DNA from: Pelagibius litoralis
GTDB taxonomy: Bacteria > Pseudomonadota > Alphaproteobacteria > Kiloniellales > Kiloniellaceae
Assembly (NCBI RefSeq): GCF_011683915.1
Contig: NZ_JAAQPH010000013.1
Location: 62,001 to 126,000, forward strand
Direction of reading: 5' to 3'
Length of the DNA stretch: 64,000 bases
A model generated the notes under the pieces. That model did not search any database. It worked only from the letters and a program-made list of their open reading frames with translations, and had not been told where the DNA came from. Positions 8,663 through 18,554 of this stretch are shown in pieces. The position numbers and the translations under genes were made by a program. Position 1 is the first letter of the stretch, and each line of letters starts with the position of its first letter.

Positions 8663-10162
8663 CTAGTTCTCGTAGTTCTTGGATACGAAAGCGTCCAGCA
8701 ACCGAACGCCGTAGCCTGTGCCGCCCTTCGGAATCGTCGCCTTTTCCTTCGATGACCAGGCAACCCCGGCAATATCAAGATGGGCCCAGGGCGTGCCGTT
8801 CTTGATGAACCGCTGAAGGAACTGGGCCGCCGTTATAGACCCGCCGGCACGGCCGCCGCTGATGTTCTTCATGTCGGCAATCTCGCAATCGATCAGCTTG
8901 TCGTACTCGGCACTGAGCGGCAGACGCCAAACCAGTTCCCCAACCTCCTCGCCGGCTGAACTGAGCTGGCCGGAGAGCTTGTCGTCGTTGCTGAAGAGAC
9001 CGGCGTTCTCATTCCCAAGGGCGATGATAATCGCACCGGTAAGGGTAGCCAGGTCGACAATCAACTTGGGTTTGAATTTCTCCTGGGTGTACCAGAGCGC
9101 GTCGGCGAGAACGAGGCGCCCCTCGGCGTCGGTGTTCAGCACTTCGATGGTCTGGCCGGACATCGAGGTCACGACATCGCCCGGCCGCTGGGCGGTACTG
9201 GACGGCATGTTCTCAACCAAACCGCAGACGCCGACGGCGTTGACCTTTGCCTTGCGCCCCGCCAGGGCCTTCATCAGACCGACCACCGTGCCGGCGCCGC
9301 CCATATCCCACTTCATGTCTTCCATACCGGCGGCTGGTTTCAGCGAAATGCCACCGGTATCGAAGGTCACACCCTTGCCGACAAAGGCCAATGGCGCCTT
9401 GTCCTTGGCACTGGGGGCCCCCTGCCAGGTCATGACCAGCATTTGCGGCTCCTGGGCGGAGCCCTGGGCGACCCCCAACAGGGAGCCCATACCCAGCTTC
9501 GCCATTTCCTTCTCGCCCAGCGCCTGGACCTTGACCCCCAGCTTGGTCAGTTTCTTGGCCTCGGCGACGAGCGACTTGGGAAACAGGATGTTGGCCGGTT
9601 CACTCACCAGGTCGCGGGTCAGGAACACCCCCTCGGCCACTTTTTCGAGGCGCTGGAAGCCGCGCCTTGCCGCTGCAGCCTCACCCAGGTGGAATTTGAT
9701 CTCTTTCAGCTTCGGCTTCTTCTCGGGCTTGTCCTTGGTCTTGTACTTATCGAAGCGATAGCTGCGGAGCAGAGCGCCGAAGCCGGCGTTTGCCGCCCGC
9801 TCAGCCGCCGTCTTACCGCCCCTCAGGTTGTCCATCAGAACAGCGGCCTTCACCTCACGTACCCGCAGCAGATGCCCGGCAAAGGCGCCACCAATGTCCT
9901 GAAGATCCTTGGGCGACAGCTTGGCCGGTGTTCCCATGCCCACCAGAAGGATACGGCTGTTCTCCACGCCGGCCGGCGCAACGATGTCCAGAAGTTCGCC
10001 GCGCTTTCCGGAAAATGCGCTGGCCTTGATAGCGCGGTCGAGCGCGCCACCGGTCGTTTTGTTCAGACTGGCGGCCGAGGGCGTGAGCTTCCCCCCCTCC
10101 AACACACCAACCACAAGAGCACCAGACGTCGGAACGCTGGGTGCGGCAAAGGAAATATTCAT
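8663..10162 (-). CDS. pepA: Leucyl aminopeptidase (M17 family)
   Basis: Cytosolic two-metal exopeptidase of 499 residues. The C-terminal catalytic domain carries the M17 signature NTDAEGRL (about 350) and metal-binding segments such as VGKGVTFDTGGISLKP and KWDMGGAGTV. The N-terminal domain (about 1-165) is the usual variable lobe. ATG 10162 is preceded by GAGGGGA at the right spacing; the in-frame GTG four codons upstream overlaps that ribosome site and is rejected. In some bacteria PepA also binds DNA for site-specific recombination; nothing here shows that role. Confidence 0.95.
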   Translation of the reverse strand: MNISFAAPSVPTSGALVVGVLEGGKLTPSAASLNKTTGGALDRAIKASAFSGKRGELLDIVAPAGVENSRILLVGMGTPAKLSPKDLQDIGGAFAGHLLRVREVKAAVLMDNLRGGKTAAERAANAGFGALLRSYRFDKYKTKDKPEKKPKLKEIKFHLGEAAAARRGFQRLEKVAEGVFLTRDLVSEPANILFPKSLVAEAKKLTKLGVKVQALGEKEMAKLGMGSLLGVAQGSAQEPQMLVMTWQGAPSAKDKAPLAFVGKGVTFDTGGISLKPAAGMEDMKWDMGGAGTVVGLMKALAGRKAKVNAVGVCGLVENMPSSTAQRPGDVVTSMSGQTIEVLNTDAEGRLVLADALWYTQEKFKPKLIVDLATLTGAIIIALGNENAGLFSNDDKLSGQLSSAGEEVGELVWRLPLSAEYDKLIDCEIADMKNISGGRAGGSITAAQFLQRFIKNGTPWAHLDIAGVAWSSKEKATIPKGGTGYGVRLLDAFVSKNYEN

Positions 10163-10406
10163 CAATCCCCTCACGGAAAAATCAACTGGCCCGCTGCTCT
10201 GCGCATCGGTCCAGCTATTAAAGGTGAAACGCGTCCAAGATAGGAATCCGTAGCCTGTCAGTGCCGAGCCGCAAGTTCAAGTGCAAGACGCCGGGATTCG
10301 CTCGGTTACCGTGAACCCTGGAGGGGCCGGCCCGGCGCAAATTCGCTGGACTGCGGGGAGCCCGGCAGGCTATTCCTGAGCCTCCAGACCTAAGCGACTG
10401 GGCTCA

Positions 10407-11528
10407 ATGCCTTCAATAACACGTTACGTACTCGGGCAGTTGGTGGCGGCGACCGTTTTCGTCACCTTGGCGCTCACTTTTGCGATATGGCTGACGCAGT
10501 CGCTGCGTCTGATCGACTATATTGTGAATCGTGGCCTGCCGGCCTCAACATTTCTGACCTTTGTAGGTCTGCTCCTGCCCTCGTTTCTGGGGGTTGTGTT
10601 GCCCGTTGCCTGCTTTGTCGCGGCGCTTTTTGTCTATCACAAGCTGACCATGGACAGCGAGATGGTGGTGATGCGGGCGGCCGGGCTCTCGCAATTGCAG
10701 CTCGCCCGGCCGGCGATCCTTCTGGGTGTCATCGTGACCCTGGCGGTATACTCGATTTCCCTGTATTTCCTCCCTGCATCATTTCGCAACTTCAAAGACT
10801 TACAGCACGCTTTTCGCAGCGATTTCTCAGCCATCCTGTTGCAGGAAGGCGTCTTCACCACGGTGACCGACGAGATAACCGTCTATGTGCGCGAACGCTC
10901 GCCCGAGGGCGAGTTGCGGGGGATACTGGTGCACGACAATCGCGACCCGAAGAAAGCCGTGACCATGATGGCCGAGCGCGGCGCCTTGGTCCCCAGCGAA
11001 TCGGGGCCGCGCGTGGTTATGGAAAACGGTAATCGGCAAGAGGTCCAACCGGGCACCGGGCGCTTCTCTCTGCTTTATTTTGACCGCTACACCGTTGAGT
11101 TGGCCGACTTCGGCAACGCTCCGCAGGCCCGCTGGCGGGAGCCTAAAGAGCGCTTCCTGCATGAACTGCTGTCCCCGAGCGATGATCGCCGGGACCAGCG
11201 CTACCGCTTGGAGCTCCTTGCCGAAGGGCATCAGCGCATTGTGGCCCCTCTCTACAGCCTGGTGTTTGTCGTTATCGGCATGGCGGCCCTTTTGGCCGGG
11301 GAGTTCAATCGCCGCGGTCAGCTCAAAAGGGTTCTGGCGGCGATTGCCTGCGTCGCCGCACTGGAAGGTGTCTCCCTGGCGTTACACGACCTCGCCAGCC
11401 GCAATACCGCGGCGGTCCCGGCAATGTACGCGGCTGTTTTCCTTTCCATCGGGCTGGGCTTTTTCGTACTCCTCAGGAAACCGTCGAGATCCGGGCAGCA
11501 ACCGGCTGCCGAGGCAGAAGTGACATGA
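10407..11528 (+). CDS. lptF: LPS export ABC transporter permease LptF
   Basis: 373 residues with three N-terminal and three C-terminal membrane helices around a periplasmic beta-jellyroll-like domain (about 130-270), the YjgP/YjgQ architecture. The opening ITRYVLGQLVAATVFVTLAL and DSEMVVMRAAGLS are characteristic. With LptG and the ATPase LptB (not in this window) it extracts lipopolysaccharide from the inner membrane. It overlaps lptG by 4 bases (ATGA), and lptD follows, so the export machinery forms one operon. pepA lies divergent 244 bases upstream. Confidence 0.95.
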   Translation: MPSITRYVLGQLVAATVFVTLALTFAIWLTQSLRLIDYIVNRGLPASTFLTFVGLLLPSFLGVVLPVACFVAALFVYHKLTMDSEMVVMRAAGLSQLQLARPAILLGVIVTLAVYSISLYFLPASFRNFKDLQHAFRSDFSAILLQEGVFTTVTDEITVYVRERSPEGELRGILVHDNRDPKKAVTMMAERGALVPSESGPRVVMENGNRQEVQPGTGRFSLLYFDRYTVELADFGNAPQARWREPKERFLHELLSPSDDRRDQRYRLELLAEGHQRIVAPLYSLVFVVIGMAALLAGEFNRRGQLKRVLAAIACVAALEGVSLALHDLASRNTAAVPAMYAAVFLSIGLGFFVLLRKPSRSGQQPAAEAEVT

Positions 11529-12652
11529 GCACCGCGGCAACGCTGCCGGCGATGCGGCGTCTACGGCTTTCGCCGACCCTGACCAAGTACATCGCCCGCC
11601 AATTCTTCTTCAACTTCGCCGGCTTCCTGTTTGCGATCGTCGGAATCATTTTCCTGGCGACGGTGGTTGACCTGATCGACCGGCTGGCGACCAAAGACGT
11701 GTCGCTTGCGGTGACTCTGGAAATGGCCCTGCTCAAACTGCCTCACCTGAGTCAGGAGGTCATGCCCTTCACGATTCTCTTCGCAACGATGACGACGTTC
11801 TGGCGCCTGACGCGGTCGCACGAGTTGGTCGTAGCCCGAGCTGCCGGAGTATCGGTCTGGCAGTTCCTGCTTCCGGTTCTGGGCGGCGCCTTGATAGTCG
11901 GCTTCCTGACCGTCACGGCGCTCAATCCGCTGGCCTCGATTCTTCTCAGCCGATTCGAGCGCCTCGAAGCCAACTATGTGCACAACGAAACGAGCTTTCT
12001 GGCCGTCTCAAAGACAGGTCTCTGGCTTAGGCAGGCAGACCGCGGGGGCCAGTCGGTCATTCACGCCTCACGCGTCAGCCCGGGATCAGTGCTACTGCAC
12101 GATGTGATCGTTTTTCGCTACGCCGATACCGACCGCTTCGTTGATCGTATCGATGCGGAGCGAGCCCAGCTGCGGGACCGCCACTGGCAGCTCTACAAAG
12201 CCTGGGTGTCGAAACCCGGAGAAGCGTCGGCGTTTTATGAAGAGTTCGACCTGCCCACGGAATTGACCGTCGACAAGATCCAGGAGAGCTTTGCCCCCCC
12301 CGAAACGATTGCCTTCTGGAATCTCCCCGAATTCATTGAGATCATGGATGCTGCGGGTTTTTCCGCCCTTCCGCATCGATTACAGTTGCACCGGCTGCTT
12401 GCTTTACCGATGTTGTTCGCCGCTATGGTGTTGCTTGCGGCGACGTTTTCCATGCGCACTCAACGCAGAGGCAGGGTGGGCGTGGTGATCATGGCCGGCC
12501 TGCTGACCGGGTTTTTACTGTACTTTCTGTCCAATTTTGTTTTCGCGATCGGACTTTCAGGTACCATACCGGTCGTATTGGCGGCCTGGACTCCGGCGGG
12601 TGTGTCGTTGATGCTTGGGGTGGCGATGTTGCTTCACTTGGAGGACGGATAG
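11525..12652 (+). CDS. lptG: LPS export ABC transporter permease LptG
   Basis: 375 residues, second permease of the Lpt transporter. It has the same fold as LptF: helices at about 20-120 and 285-370 with a periplasmic domain between. LTKYIARQFFFNFAGFLF, then HELVVARAAGVSVWQFLLPV near helix 3, identify the family. The start overlaps the lptF stop (ATGA), which implies translational coupling and equal dosage of the two half-transporters. lptD begins 10 bases downstream. Confidence 0.95.
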   Translation: MSTAATLPAMRRLRLSPTLTKYIARQFFFNFAGFLFAIVGIIFLATVVDLIDRLATKDVSLAVTLEMALLKLPHLSQEVMPFTILFATMTTFWRLTRSHELVVARAAGVSVWQFLLPVLGGALIVGFLTVTALNPLASILLSRFERLEANYVHNETSFLAVSKTGLWLRQADRGGQSVIHASRVSPGSVLLHDVIVFRYADTDRFVDRIDAERAQLRDRHWQLYKAWVSKPGEASAFYEEFDLPTELTVDKIQESFAPPETIAFWNLPEFIEIMDAAGFSALPHRLQLHRLLALPMLFAAMVLLAATFSMRTQRRGRVGVVIMAGLLTGFLLYFLSNFVFAIGLSGTIPVVLAAWTPAGVSLMLGVAMLLHLEDG

Positions 12653-12662
12653 GCTAGCGAAT

Positions 12663-14870
12663 ATGCAGGGGGGATTGGGGCGAACGGTAGCTGCGGCTGC
12701 CGTCATTTCTTTATTGTCGGTTGCCGTTGCCGGCGAATCGTTTGCGCAGGATATCAACGTCGATGCGCTTCAGGGCATTCCTGCCCTGATCACGGCTGAC
12801 CAGCTGACCTATGACGAACAAAACGGCTTGGTCATTGCCTCGGGCAACGTGGAAATCTCCCAAGAAGGGCGTGTCCTGCTGGCCGACAAGGTTACCTATA
12901 ACCTGAATGGTGATGTGGTAACCGCAGAAGGAAACGTTACCCTTATCGAACCGAGCGGCGACACCGTCTTCGCTGACTTCGTGGAGCTTACCGGCGATCT
13001 CAAAGAGGGATTTGTCCGCGATATCCGCGTGTTGATGGAGGATGATACCCGTATTGCGGCCGCCAGCGGGGTCCGGAGCGGCGGCAACCGCACGGAGTTC
13101 CGCAGAGGTGTTTTCAGTCCCTGCGACCTCTGCCGGGAGGATCCCAGCCGGGCACCTCTGTGGCAGATCAAGGCGGCCGAGGTGGTCCACGACCAAGAGG
13201 CCCAGGACGTTATCTACCGCGATGCGTGGCTGGAGTTCTTCGGGATCCCGGTCATCTACACGCCCTATTTCTCGCACCCGGACCCGACCGTTGACCGGCG
13301 AAGTGGCTTTCTGGCACCGACTGTCGGAAGCAGCGATTTTCTCGGGTACTCGGCCACGATCCCCTATTTCTGGGTGATCGATGACGACAAGGATCTGACG
13401 GTAGCGCCGATTCTCTCGACCGAACAGGGCATCAACCTGACCGGCGAGTACAGACAGATTTTCGAAAATGGTGAGATAGAAATCGCCGGTAGCGCAACGA
13501 TCGCCGACCGCGAAGAAAACGGCGGCAATGTCGCCAAAGACCGTTTTCGCGGCCATATCGATGCAGAAGGAAAATTCGATCTCGACAAAACCTGGCGCTG
13601 GGGTTTCGACATCAACCGCACCACCGACGACACCTACCTCCGGGCCTTCGATTTCGATACGCAACGGACGCTGACAAGTAACGCTTACCTGGAAGGCTTG
13701 AAGGGCCGCAACTTCGCGGCCGTACAGGGTCTCTCCTATCAAGGGCTGCGCAGCACCGACGTCGACGACGAGATCCCAATCGTCGTGCCGTTGGCTGACT
13801 ACAATTTTGTCAGCGAGCCGGGAATCGGGCTCCCGGGGGCTCGTTACACGGCGGACGCCAATCTGCAGGTATTGACCCGAAAGGAAGGTCGCGACAGCCG
13901 CCGCCTGTCCCTGATCACCGGCTATCATGTTCCCTATACCAGCCCACTGGGCGATCTGTATGAGCTAACGGCTCAGATACAAACCGACGGCTATTGGGTC
14001 AACGGCGTGGATCCCGGGTCCAATGCCGTCAACCCATCCAACGCCCCCGGCAGCGATACGACAGGGCGCGCTTTTCCGCAATTCGCCGTCAAGTGGCGCT
14101 ATCCCTGGACCCGCCAGGATGGGTCCTTCAGGCAGGTGATCGAACCGATCGTGCAGGGCGTGCTCGCCCCCAACGGATCAAACCCCGGATCCATCCCGAA
14201 CGAAGACAGCCAGGATTTCGAGTTTGATGACACCAACCTTTTCGACCTGAACCGCTTCGCCGGCAAAGACAGGGTCGATTCCGGCAGCCGCATCGACTAC
14301 GGCCTGAAGTGGACGGCAACCTTCGGTGACGACGGTTCAGCAGGCGCCCTTATCGGACAGAGCTACCGTTTTACGGAAAACCGGGATGCCTTTTCCGAAG
14401 GCTCGGGACTTGAGGAGAAGCAATCAGACGTCGTCGGACGCGTTCAGTTGACCCCGATCAAATATGTCGATCTGCTGTATCGCTTTCGGCTCGACAAGGA
14501 TGACTACAATTCCAACCGAAGCGAGTTTGATCTGAACATCGGGCCACCGGCTCTCAACCTGGATCTCTCATACTTCTTCATCAATCAGACCCAGGACCCG
14601 GACACCGACGAGTTCGGCGACCGCGAAGAGTTGCGCTTCGGCGTCAGCTCTCGGCTCAATCAGTATTGGTCTGTCGGCTTTAGCCACCGCCGCGATCTTA
14701 TTGAGGACTCGTCATTGGAAACAGCTGTTTCCCTGACCTATCAGGACGAGTGCTTCCTGATCCAAGGGATCGCGGAACGATCGACTTTCAGCGACCGCGA
14801 TATCGAGCCGGATGACAGCATCTTCGTTCGCGTCGTCTTCAAGCACCTCGGCGAAGCTGCCGGCGGATAA
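12663..14870 (+). CDS. lptD: LPS assembly outer-membrane protein LptD
   Basis: 735 residues. A signal peptide (about 1-27, ending ESFAQ) is followed by an OstA-type beta-jellyroll (about 35-150: GLVIASGNVEISQEGRVL, then TAEGNVTLIEPSG). The rest is the large C-terminal beta-barrel domain that inserts lipopolysaccharide in the outer leaflet. A CDLC pair lies near residue 157, and a single cysteine in DECFLI near the C-terminus. E. coli uses two Cys pairs for the disulfides that license LptD, so this reduced set may form a simpler link. ATG 12663 gives the signal peptide; an upstream in-frame ATG inside lptG is rejected. Confidence 0.95.
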   Translation: MQGGLGRTVAAAAVISLLSVAVAGESFAQDINVDALQGIPALITADQLTYDEQNGLVIASGNVEISQEGRVLLADKVTYNLNGDVVTAEGNVTLIEPSGDTVFADFVELTGDLKEGFVRDIRVLMEDDTRIAAASGVRSGGNRTEFRRGVFSPCDLCREDPSRAPLWQIKAAEVVHDQEAQDVIYRDAWLEFFGIPVIYTPYFSHPDPTVDRRSGFLAPTVGSSDFLGYSATIPYFWVIDDDKDLTVAPILSTEQGINLTGEYRQIFENGEIEIAGSATIADREENGGNVAKDRFRGHIDAEGKFDLDKTWRWGFDINRTTDDTYLRAFDFDTQRTLTSNAYLEGLKGRNFAAVQGLSYQGLRSTDVDDEIPIVVPLADYNFVSEPGIGLPGARYTADANLQVLTRKEGRDSRRLSLITGYHVPYTSPLGDLYELTAQIQTDGYWVNGVDPGSNAVNPSNAPGSDTTGRAFPQFAVKWRYPWTRQDGSFRQVIEPIVQGVLAPNGSNPGSIPNEDSQDFEFDDTNLFDLNRFAGKDRVDSGSRIDYGLKWTATFGDDGSAGALIGQSYRFTENRDAFSEGSGLEEKQSDVVGRVQLTPIKYVDLLYRFRLDKDDYNSNRSEFDLNIGPPALNLDLSYFFINQTQDPDTDEFGDREELRFGVSSRLNQYWSVGFSHRRDLIEDSSLETAVSLTYQDECFLIQGIAERSTFSDRDIEPDDSIFVRVVFKHLGEAAGG

Positions 14871-15005
14871 CCCAGGCGGGGAACCGGCGCAAAACCTCCA
14901 GTTCGCCTTGACAAGCTCTGCTTTCAACCCCTCCCGGCCAGCTTCCGTTTGAATCGTCGCCGCCCGGCAGGATATAGTGGCGCCGCGATTTCTAGGGATG
15001 AATGC

Positions 15006-15986
15006 ATGTCTGTCCGAAAGTTCTATACGCCGGGGCACCGGAGCCGGATCGGCTCATTTCTGCTGCTGTGCTGCTTGATTTCCATCGCTTTTCTCCCGCG
15101 CACGACAGCTTTGGCGCAGGAAGCGTTTCGGCCAGCCGCGGTGGTGAACGATGAAGTAATCTCGGTGCTGGATCTGGCCATGCGCGTGCGGCTGGCGATC
15201 GTCGGAGCCGGGGTCAACGATTCACCCGAGGTTCGCCGCCGCCTGACGCCTCAGGTGCTGCGCGGCCTGATTGACGAGCGCCTGCAGATGCAGGAAGCCG
15301 GCCGTTTGGATATCGCCGTCAGCGATGACCAGGTCGCAAACGCTCTGCAACAGATTTCCCAGCAAAACGGGATGTCAGAGGGACAGTTCCTCTCCATGCT
15401 GCGCAACAGGGGAATCATCCCAACAACCCTGATTGACCAGATTCGCGCTCAAATTGCCTGGCAGTCGATTGTGCAGCGTCGCCTGCGCCCGACCATCGTT
15501 ATTTCGGACGAAGAGGTACAGGAAGTGGCGGACCGTCTCGCTTCGCGCCAGGGATCGATTGAAAGGCGGATAGCGGAGATATTCGTGTCCGTCGAGTCCG
15601 CCGCGCAGGAAGATCAGGCTCTTGCCAACGCAAACCGGCTGCTGGAGCAGCTGCGGGCAGGCGCAAATTTCGCCGGCCTTGCCCGCCAGTTCTCACAGTC
15701 CGGAACCGCCAGCCTGGGTGGGGACCGCGGCTGGGTGCAAGACGGCGAACTGCCTGAAGAGCTTAACAAAGCACTGGCCCAGATGGGTCCGGGGGACGTT
15801 TCGCCTCCCATACGCAGCCTTTCCGGCTTCACCATTCTGCTGCTGCGCGATCTGCGGAAAAACGAAGGCCAGAGTATCGACCGCACCCGCATCCAGCGCA
15901 ACCTGACGGACCAGCGTGTCAATCAGCTGGCTCAGCGCTCTATGCAGGAACTCCGCCGTACCGCCAACGTGGACGTGCGTATATGA
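15006..15986 (+). CDS. surA: Periplasmic chaperone / peptidyl-prolyl isomerase SurA
   Basis: 326 residues: a signal peptide to about 38 (TALAQE), a SurA N-terminal chaperone domain (VVNDEVISVLDLAMRVRL and following helices), and one parvulin (PpiC) domain at about 185-280 (FAGLARQFSQSGTASLGGD, then GWVQDGELP). E. coli SurA has two parvulin domains; one is usual in alphaproteobacteria. It delivers barrel proteins such as LptD to the Bam complex, which fits its place after lptD. AGGG lies eight bases before ATG 15006. It overlaps pdxA by 4 bases. Confidence 0.92.
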   Translation: MSVRKFYTPGHRSRIGSFLLLCCLISIAFLPRTTALAQEAFRPAAVVNDEVISVLDLAMRVRLAIVGAGVNDSPEVRRRLTPQVLRGLIDERLQMQEAGRLDIAVSDDQVANALQQISQQNGMSEGQFLSMLRNRGIIPTTLIDQIRAQIAWQSIVQRRLRPTIVISDEEVQEVADRLASRQGSIERRIAEIFVSVESAAQEDQALANANRLLEQLRAGANFAGLARQFSQSGTASLGGDRGWVQDGELPEELNKALAQMGPGDVSPPIRSLSGFTILLLRDLRKNEGQSIDRTRIQRNLTDQRVNQLAQRSMQELRRTANVDVRI

Positions 15987-17047
15987 CCGCAGCCGGCGGC
16001 GGGCCTCGGCCAACGACGTCGCCGCTGGCCCTGACTATGGGAGAGCCTTCGGGAATCGGCGGTGAGATTGCCTTGAAGGCTTGGTTGCAGCGGAAAGAAC
16101 ATGCGCTTTCCGCTTTCTTCCTCATCGACGATCCTGCGCGCGTGGCCGGGATCGCAAAGTCCCTGGGGCTTGCGGTTCCCGTACTTGAGATCAGTGAGCC
16201 GGCGGCATGTTCGGCAAGCTTCGATCGCGGGCTGCCGGTTTTGCCGTTGGATGAAAAAGTACAAGCTTTTCCCGGCCGCCCCTCGCCGGACAATGCGAAG
16301 GCCGTGCTGAAATCGATCCGCCAGGCGACAGCCCTGACCCTGACGGGTGCGGCCGCGGCCGTCGTGACCAATCCGATCCATAAAAGTGTTCTGATGAACG
16401 CCGGCTTTGGTCATCCGGGGCATACGGAATTCCTGGCCGAGCTTTGCAGCTCAAAGAAACGGCCGGTGATGATGCTGGCCTGCGCGGCCTTGCGGGTGGT
16501 GCCGGTTACCGTGCACCAACCCCTTCAAGAGGTTCCTGCCAGCCTGACAACCGAGCTCATTGTCGAAACCGCACAAACCACAGTGGAAGCTTTGAGAAAC
16601 CGCTTCGGCATCGCCGATCCAAGACTGGTGGTTGCCGGCCTGAACCCGCACGCCGGGGAAGACGGGCGGCTGGGCCGGGAAGACTCCGAGATCATCAAAC
16701 CGGCCGTTGAAGCCCTGGCGGCCGAAGGAGTCACCATCTCCGGCCCGCTGGCGGCGGACAGCCTGTTTCATCCGGCAGCCCGGCAATGCTACGACGCAGC
16801 GATCTGCATGTATCACGACCAGGCTCTGATCCCGATCAAGACCATCGATTTCGAGCGCGGCGTCAATGTCACTCTCGGGTTGCCAATTGTGCGAACATCG
16901 CCGGACCACGGCACTGCGCTCGGCATCGCAGGTCAAGGCACAGCCTCCCCGGCCAGCCTGCTCGCCGCTCTGGCGATGGCGGGGGCCATGGCAACCCATA
17001 GCGGAACCGCGGCTTCGGGGCTGCCTGACATCGCCGGTCATGGCTGA
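15983..17047 (+). CDS. pdxA: 4-hydroxythreonine-4-phosphate dehydrogenase PdxA
   Basis: NAD-dependent, metal-requiring dehydrogenase of the DXP-dependent pyridoxal 5'-phosphate pathway. The 354-residue protein shows PLALTMGEPSGIGGEIALKA at the start, VVTNPIHKSVL and GHPGHTEFLA in the middle, and metal/substrate blocks GLNPHAGEDG and MYHDQALIPIK. The start codon overlaps the surA stop (ATGA) and the end overlaps rsmA by 8 bases. The order surA-pdxA-rsmA is the same as in E. coli. Confidence 0.96.
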   Translation: MTAAGGGPRPTTSPLALTMGEPSGIGGEIALKAWLQRKEHALSAFFLIDDPARVAGIAKSLGLAVPVLEISEPAACSASFDRGLPVLPLDEKVQAFPGRPSPDNAKAVLKSIRQATALTLTGAAAAVVTNPIHKSVLMNAGFGHPGHTEFLAELCSSKKRPVMMLACAALRVVPVTVHQPLQEVPASLTTELIVETAQTTVEALRNRFGIADPRLVVAGLNPHAGEDGRLGREDSEIIKPAVEALAAEGVTISGPLAADSLFHPAARQCYDAAICMYHDQALIPIKTIDFERGVNVTLGLPIVRTSPDHGTALGIAGQGTASPASLLAALAMAGAMATHSGTAASGLPDIAGHG

Positions 17048-17903
17048 CACCGCCTCACAGCTGCCTCCCCTGCGCGATGTCATCGCGCGCTTTGGTCTCG
17101 GCGCCCGCAAGTCGTTGGGGCAGCATTTTCTGTTGGACCTAAACCTGACCGGCCGTATTGCCCGCGCTGCCCCAGATCTCGTCCACGGCACGGTGATCGA
17201 AATAGGTCCTGGGCCCGGCGGCCTGACCCGCGCACTTCTGGCTGAGGGCGCCGCCCAACTCATCGCCGTCGAGAAAGACCGGCGTTGCCTGGAAGCCCTG
17301 ACCGAGCTGGCGGGCCACTACCCCGGTCGTTTGGAACTTGTGGAAGGCGATGCCCTGGCACTGCCTTTGCCGCAACTCGGACAGCCGCCGCGCCAGATCG
17401 TCAGCAACCTGCCTTACAACATCTCGACCGCTCTCTTAATCAACTGGCTGGAAACCTTGGCAGGCGATCCGGCTGCCTTTTCCTCGATGACCCTGATGTT
17501 CCAAAAAGAGGTTGCCGAACGTCTGACGGCGGAACCGGGCAACCGTCACTACGGGCGCCTGACGATCATCACACAGTGGCTCTGTGAGGTACGTCCGCTC
17601 TTTGACATTCCACCCCGCGCGTTCACCCCGCCGCCCAAGGTGACCTCCTCAGTGGTTTCATTTCGGCCACGCCCCTCGCCTCTCGCGACCGCCAGCCTGA
17701 AGAATCTGGAGCGCGTCACTGCAGCCGCCTTCGGCCAGCGCCGCAAGATGCTGCGCCAAAGCCTGAAATCCCTGTTTGAGAACTGCAGCGAGACGATCGA
17801 GTCGCTTGGCTTGCTGCCCACGGCAAGGGCAGAAGAATTGAGTGTCGAGGATTTCTGCAGTCTGGCGCGCCTGCTCGACAACACCTCGGCCAACGGCGCC
17901 TGA
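17040..17903 (+). CDS. rsmA: 16S rRNA (adenine1518-N6/adenine1519-N6) dimethyltransferase RsmA (KsgA)
   Basis: Dimethylates two adjacent adenosines in helix 45 of 16S rRNA late in small-subunit assembly. The 287-residue protein has GARKSLGQHFLLD at the start, the SAM motif IEIGPGPGGLTRALL (about 56-70), and motif IV NLPYNIST (about 123). A C-terminal helical domain follows (TAAAFGQRRKMLRQSLKSL). ATG 17040 lies inside the last codons of pdxA, so translation is probably coupled. Seven bases separate it from the end of the convergent gmk. Confidence 0.96.
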   Translation: MADTASQLPPLRDVIARFGLGARKSLGQHFLLDLNLTGRIARAAPDLVHGTVIEIGPGPGGLTRALLAEGAAQLIAVEKDRRCLEALTELAGHYPGRLELVEGDALALPLPQLGQPPRQIVSNLPYNISTALLINWLETLAGDPAAFSSMTLMFQKEVAERLTAEPGNRHYGRLTIITQWLCEVRPLFDIPPRAFTPPPKVTSSVVSFRPRPSPLATASLKNLERVTAAAFGQRRKMLRQSLKSLFENCSETIESLGLLPTARAEELSVEDFCSLARLLDNTSANGA

Positions 17904-17910
17904 CTTTGCG

Positions 17911-18549
17911 TTAGCGGCCGATTCGCAGCCCTTCAACAAAGTCCCTAAGCCCGACGCGCCTTTCGCGCTTCAGCCGCTCCGCCGTCAATATGGCTTCCAC
18001 CTGGGCGACGCTCTGCTCCAGGTCATGATTGATGATGATGTAGTCATACTCCGCCCAGTGACTCATCTCGTCGGCGGCCTTTGCCATGCGTCCCCGAACG
18101 ACCTCGTCGCTGTCCTGGGCGCGGCTGTGCAGACGACGCTCCAGTTCTTCAGTGGAGGGTGGCAGGATGAAGACGCTGACCAGGTCATCGCGGGCCTTTT
18201 CGGCGACCTGCTGGGTTCCCTGCCAGTCGATGTCGAACAGTACGTCCCGCCCGGCGTCCAAGGCCTCCTCGACCGGCTCCCGCGGCGTCCCGTACTGGTT
18301 CCCAAAAACCATGGCATGCTCGAACAGCGCGCCTGTTTTGACCATCTCCTCAAACCGCGCCGCAGAGACGAAGAAGTAGTGCTCGCCCTCGGTCTCGGCC
18401 GGACGGCGCGGCCGGGTCGTCGCCGAAATCGACAGCGACAGAGAGTCGTCCAATTCCAGAAGCCGCCTGGAGATCGACGTCTTGCCGGCCCCGGACGGTG
18501 AGGAAAGAACCAGCATCAGGCCGCGTCTTTTGATGGTGTTGTCTTCCAC
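17911..18549 (-). CDS. gmk: Guanylate kinase
   Basis: Phosphorylates GMP to GDP. The 212-residue protein has P-loop SSPSGAGKTS (about 16-25), the GMP-binding block TTRPRRPAETEGEHYFFV, and the lid segment RLHSRAQDSDEVVRGRMAKA. It lies 5 bases after yicC on the same strand; the yicC-gmk pair is widespread. Confidence 0.96.
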   Translation of the reverse strand: MEDNTIKRRGLMLVLSSPSGAGKTSISRRLLELDDSLSLSISATTRPRRPAETEGEHYFFVSAARFEEMVKTGALFEHAMVFGNQYGTPREPVEEALDAGRDVLFDIDWQGTQQVAEKARDDLVSVFILPPSTEELERRLHSRAQDSDEVVRGRMAKAADEMSHWAEYDYIIINHDLEQSVAQVEAILTAERLKRERRVGLRDFVEGLRIGR

Positions 18550-18554
18550 GCCCG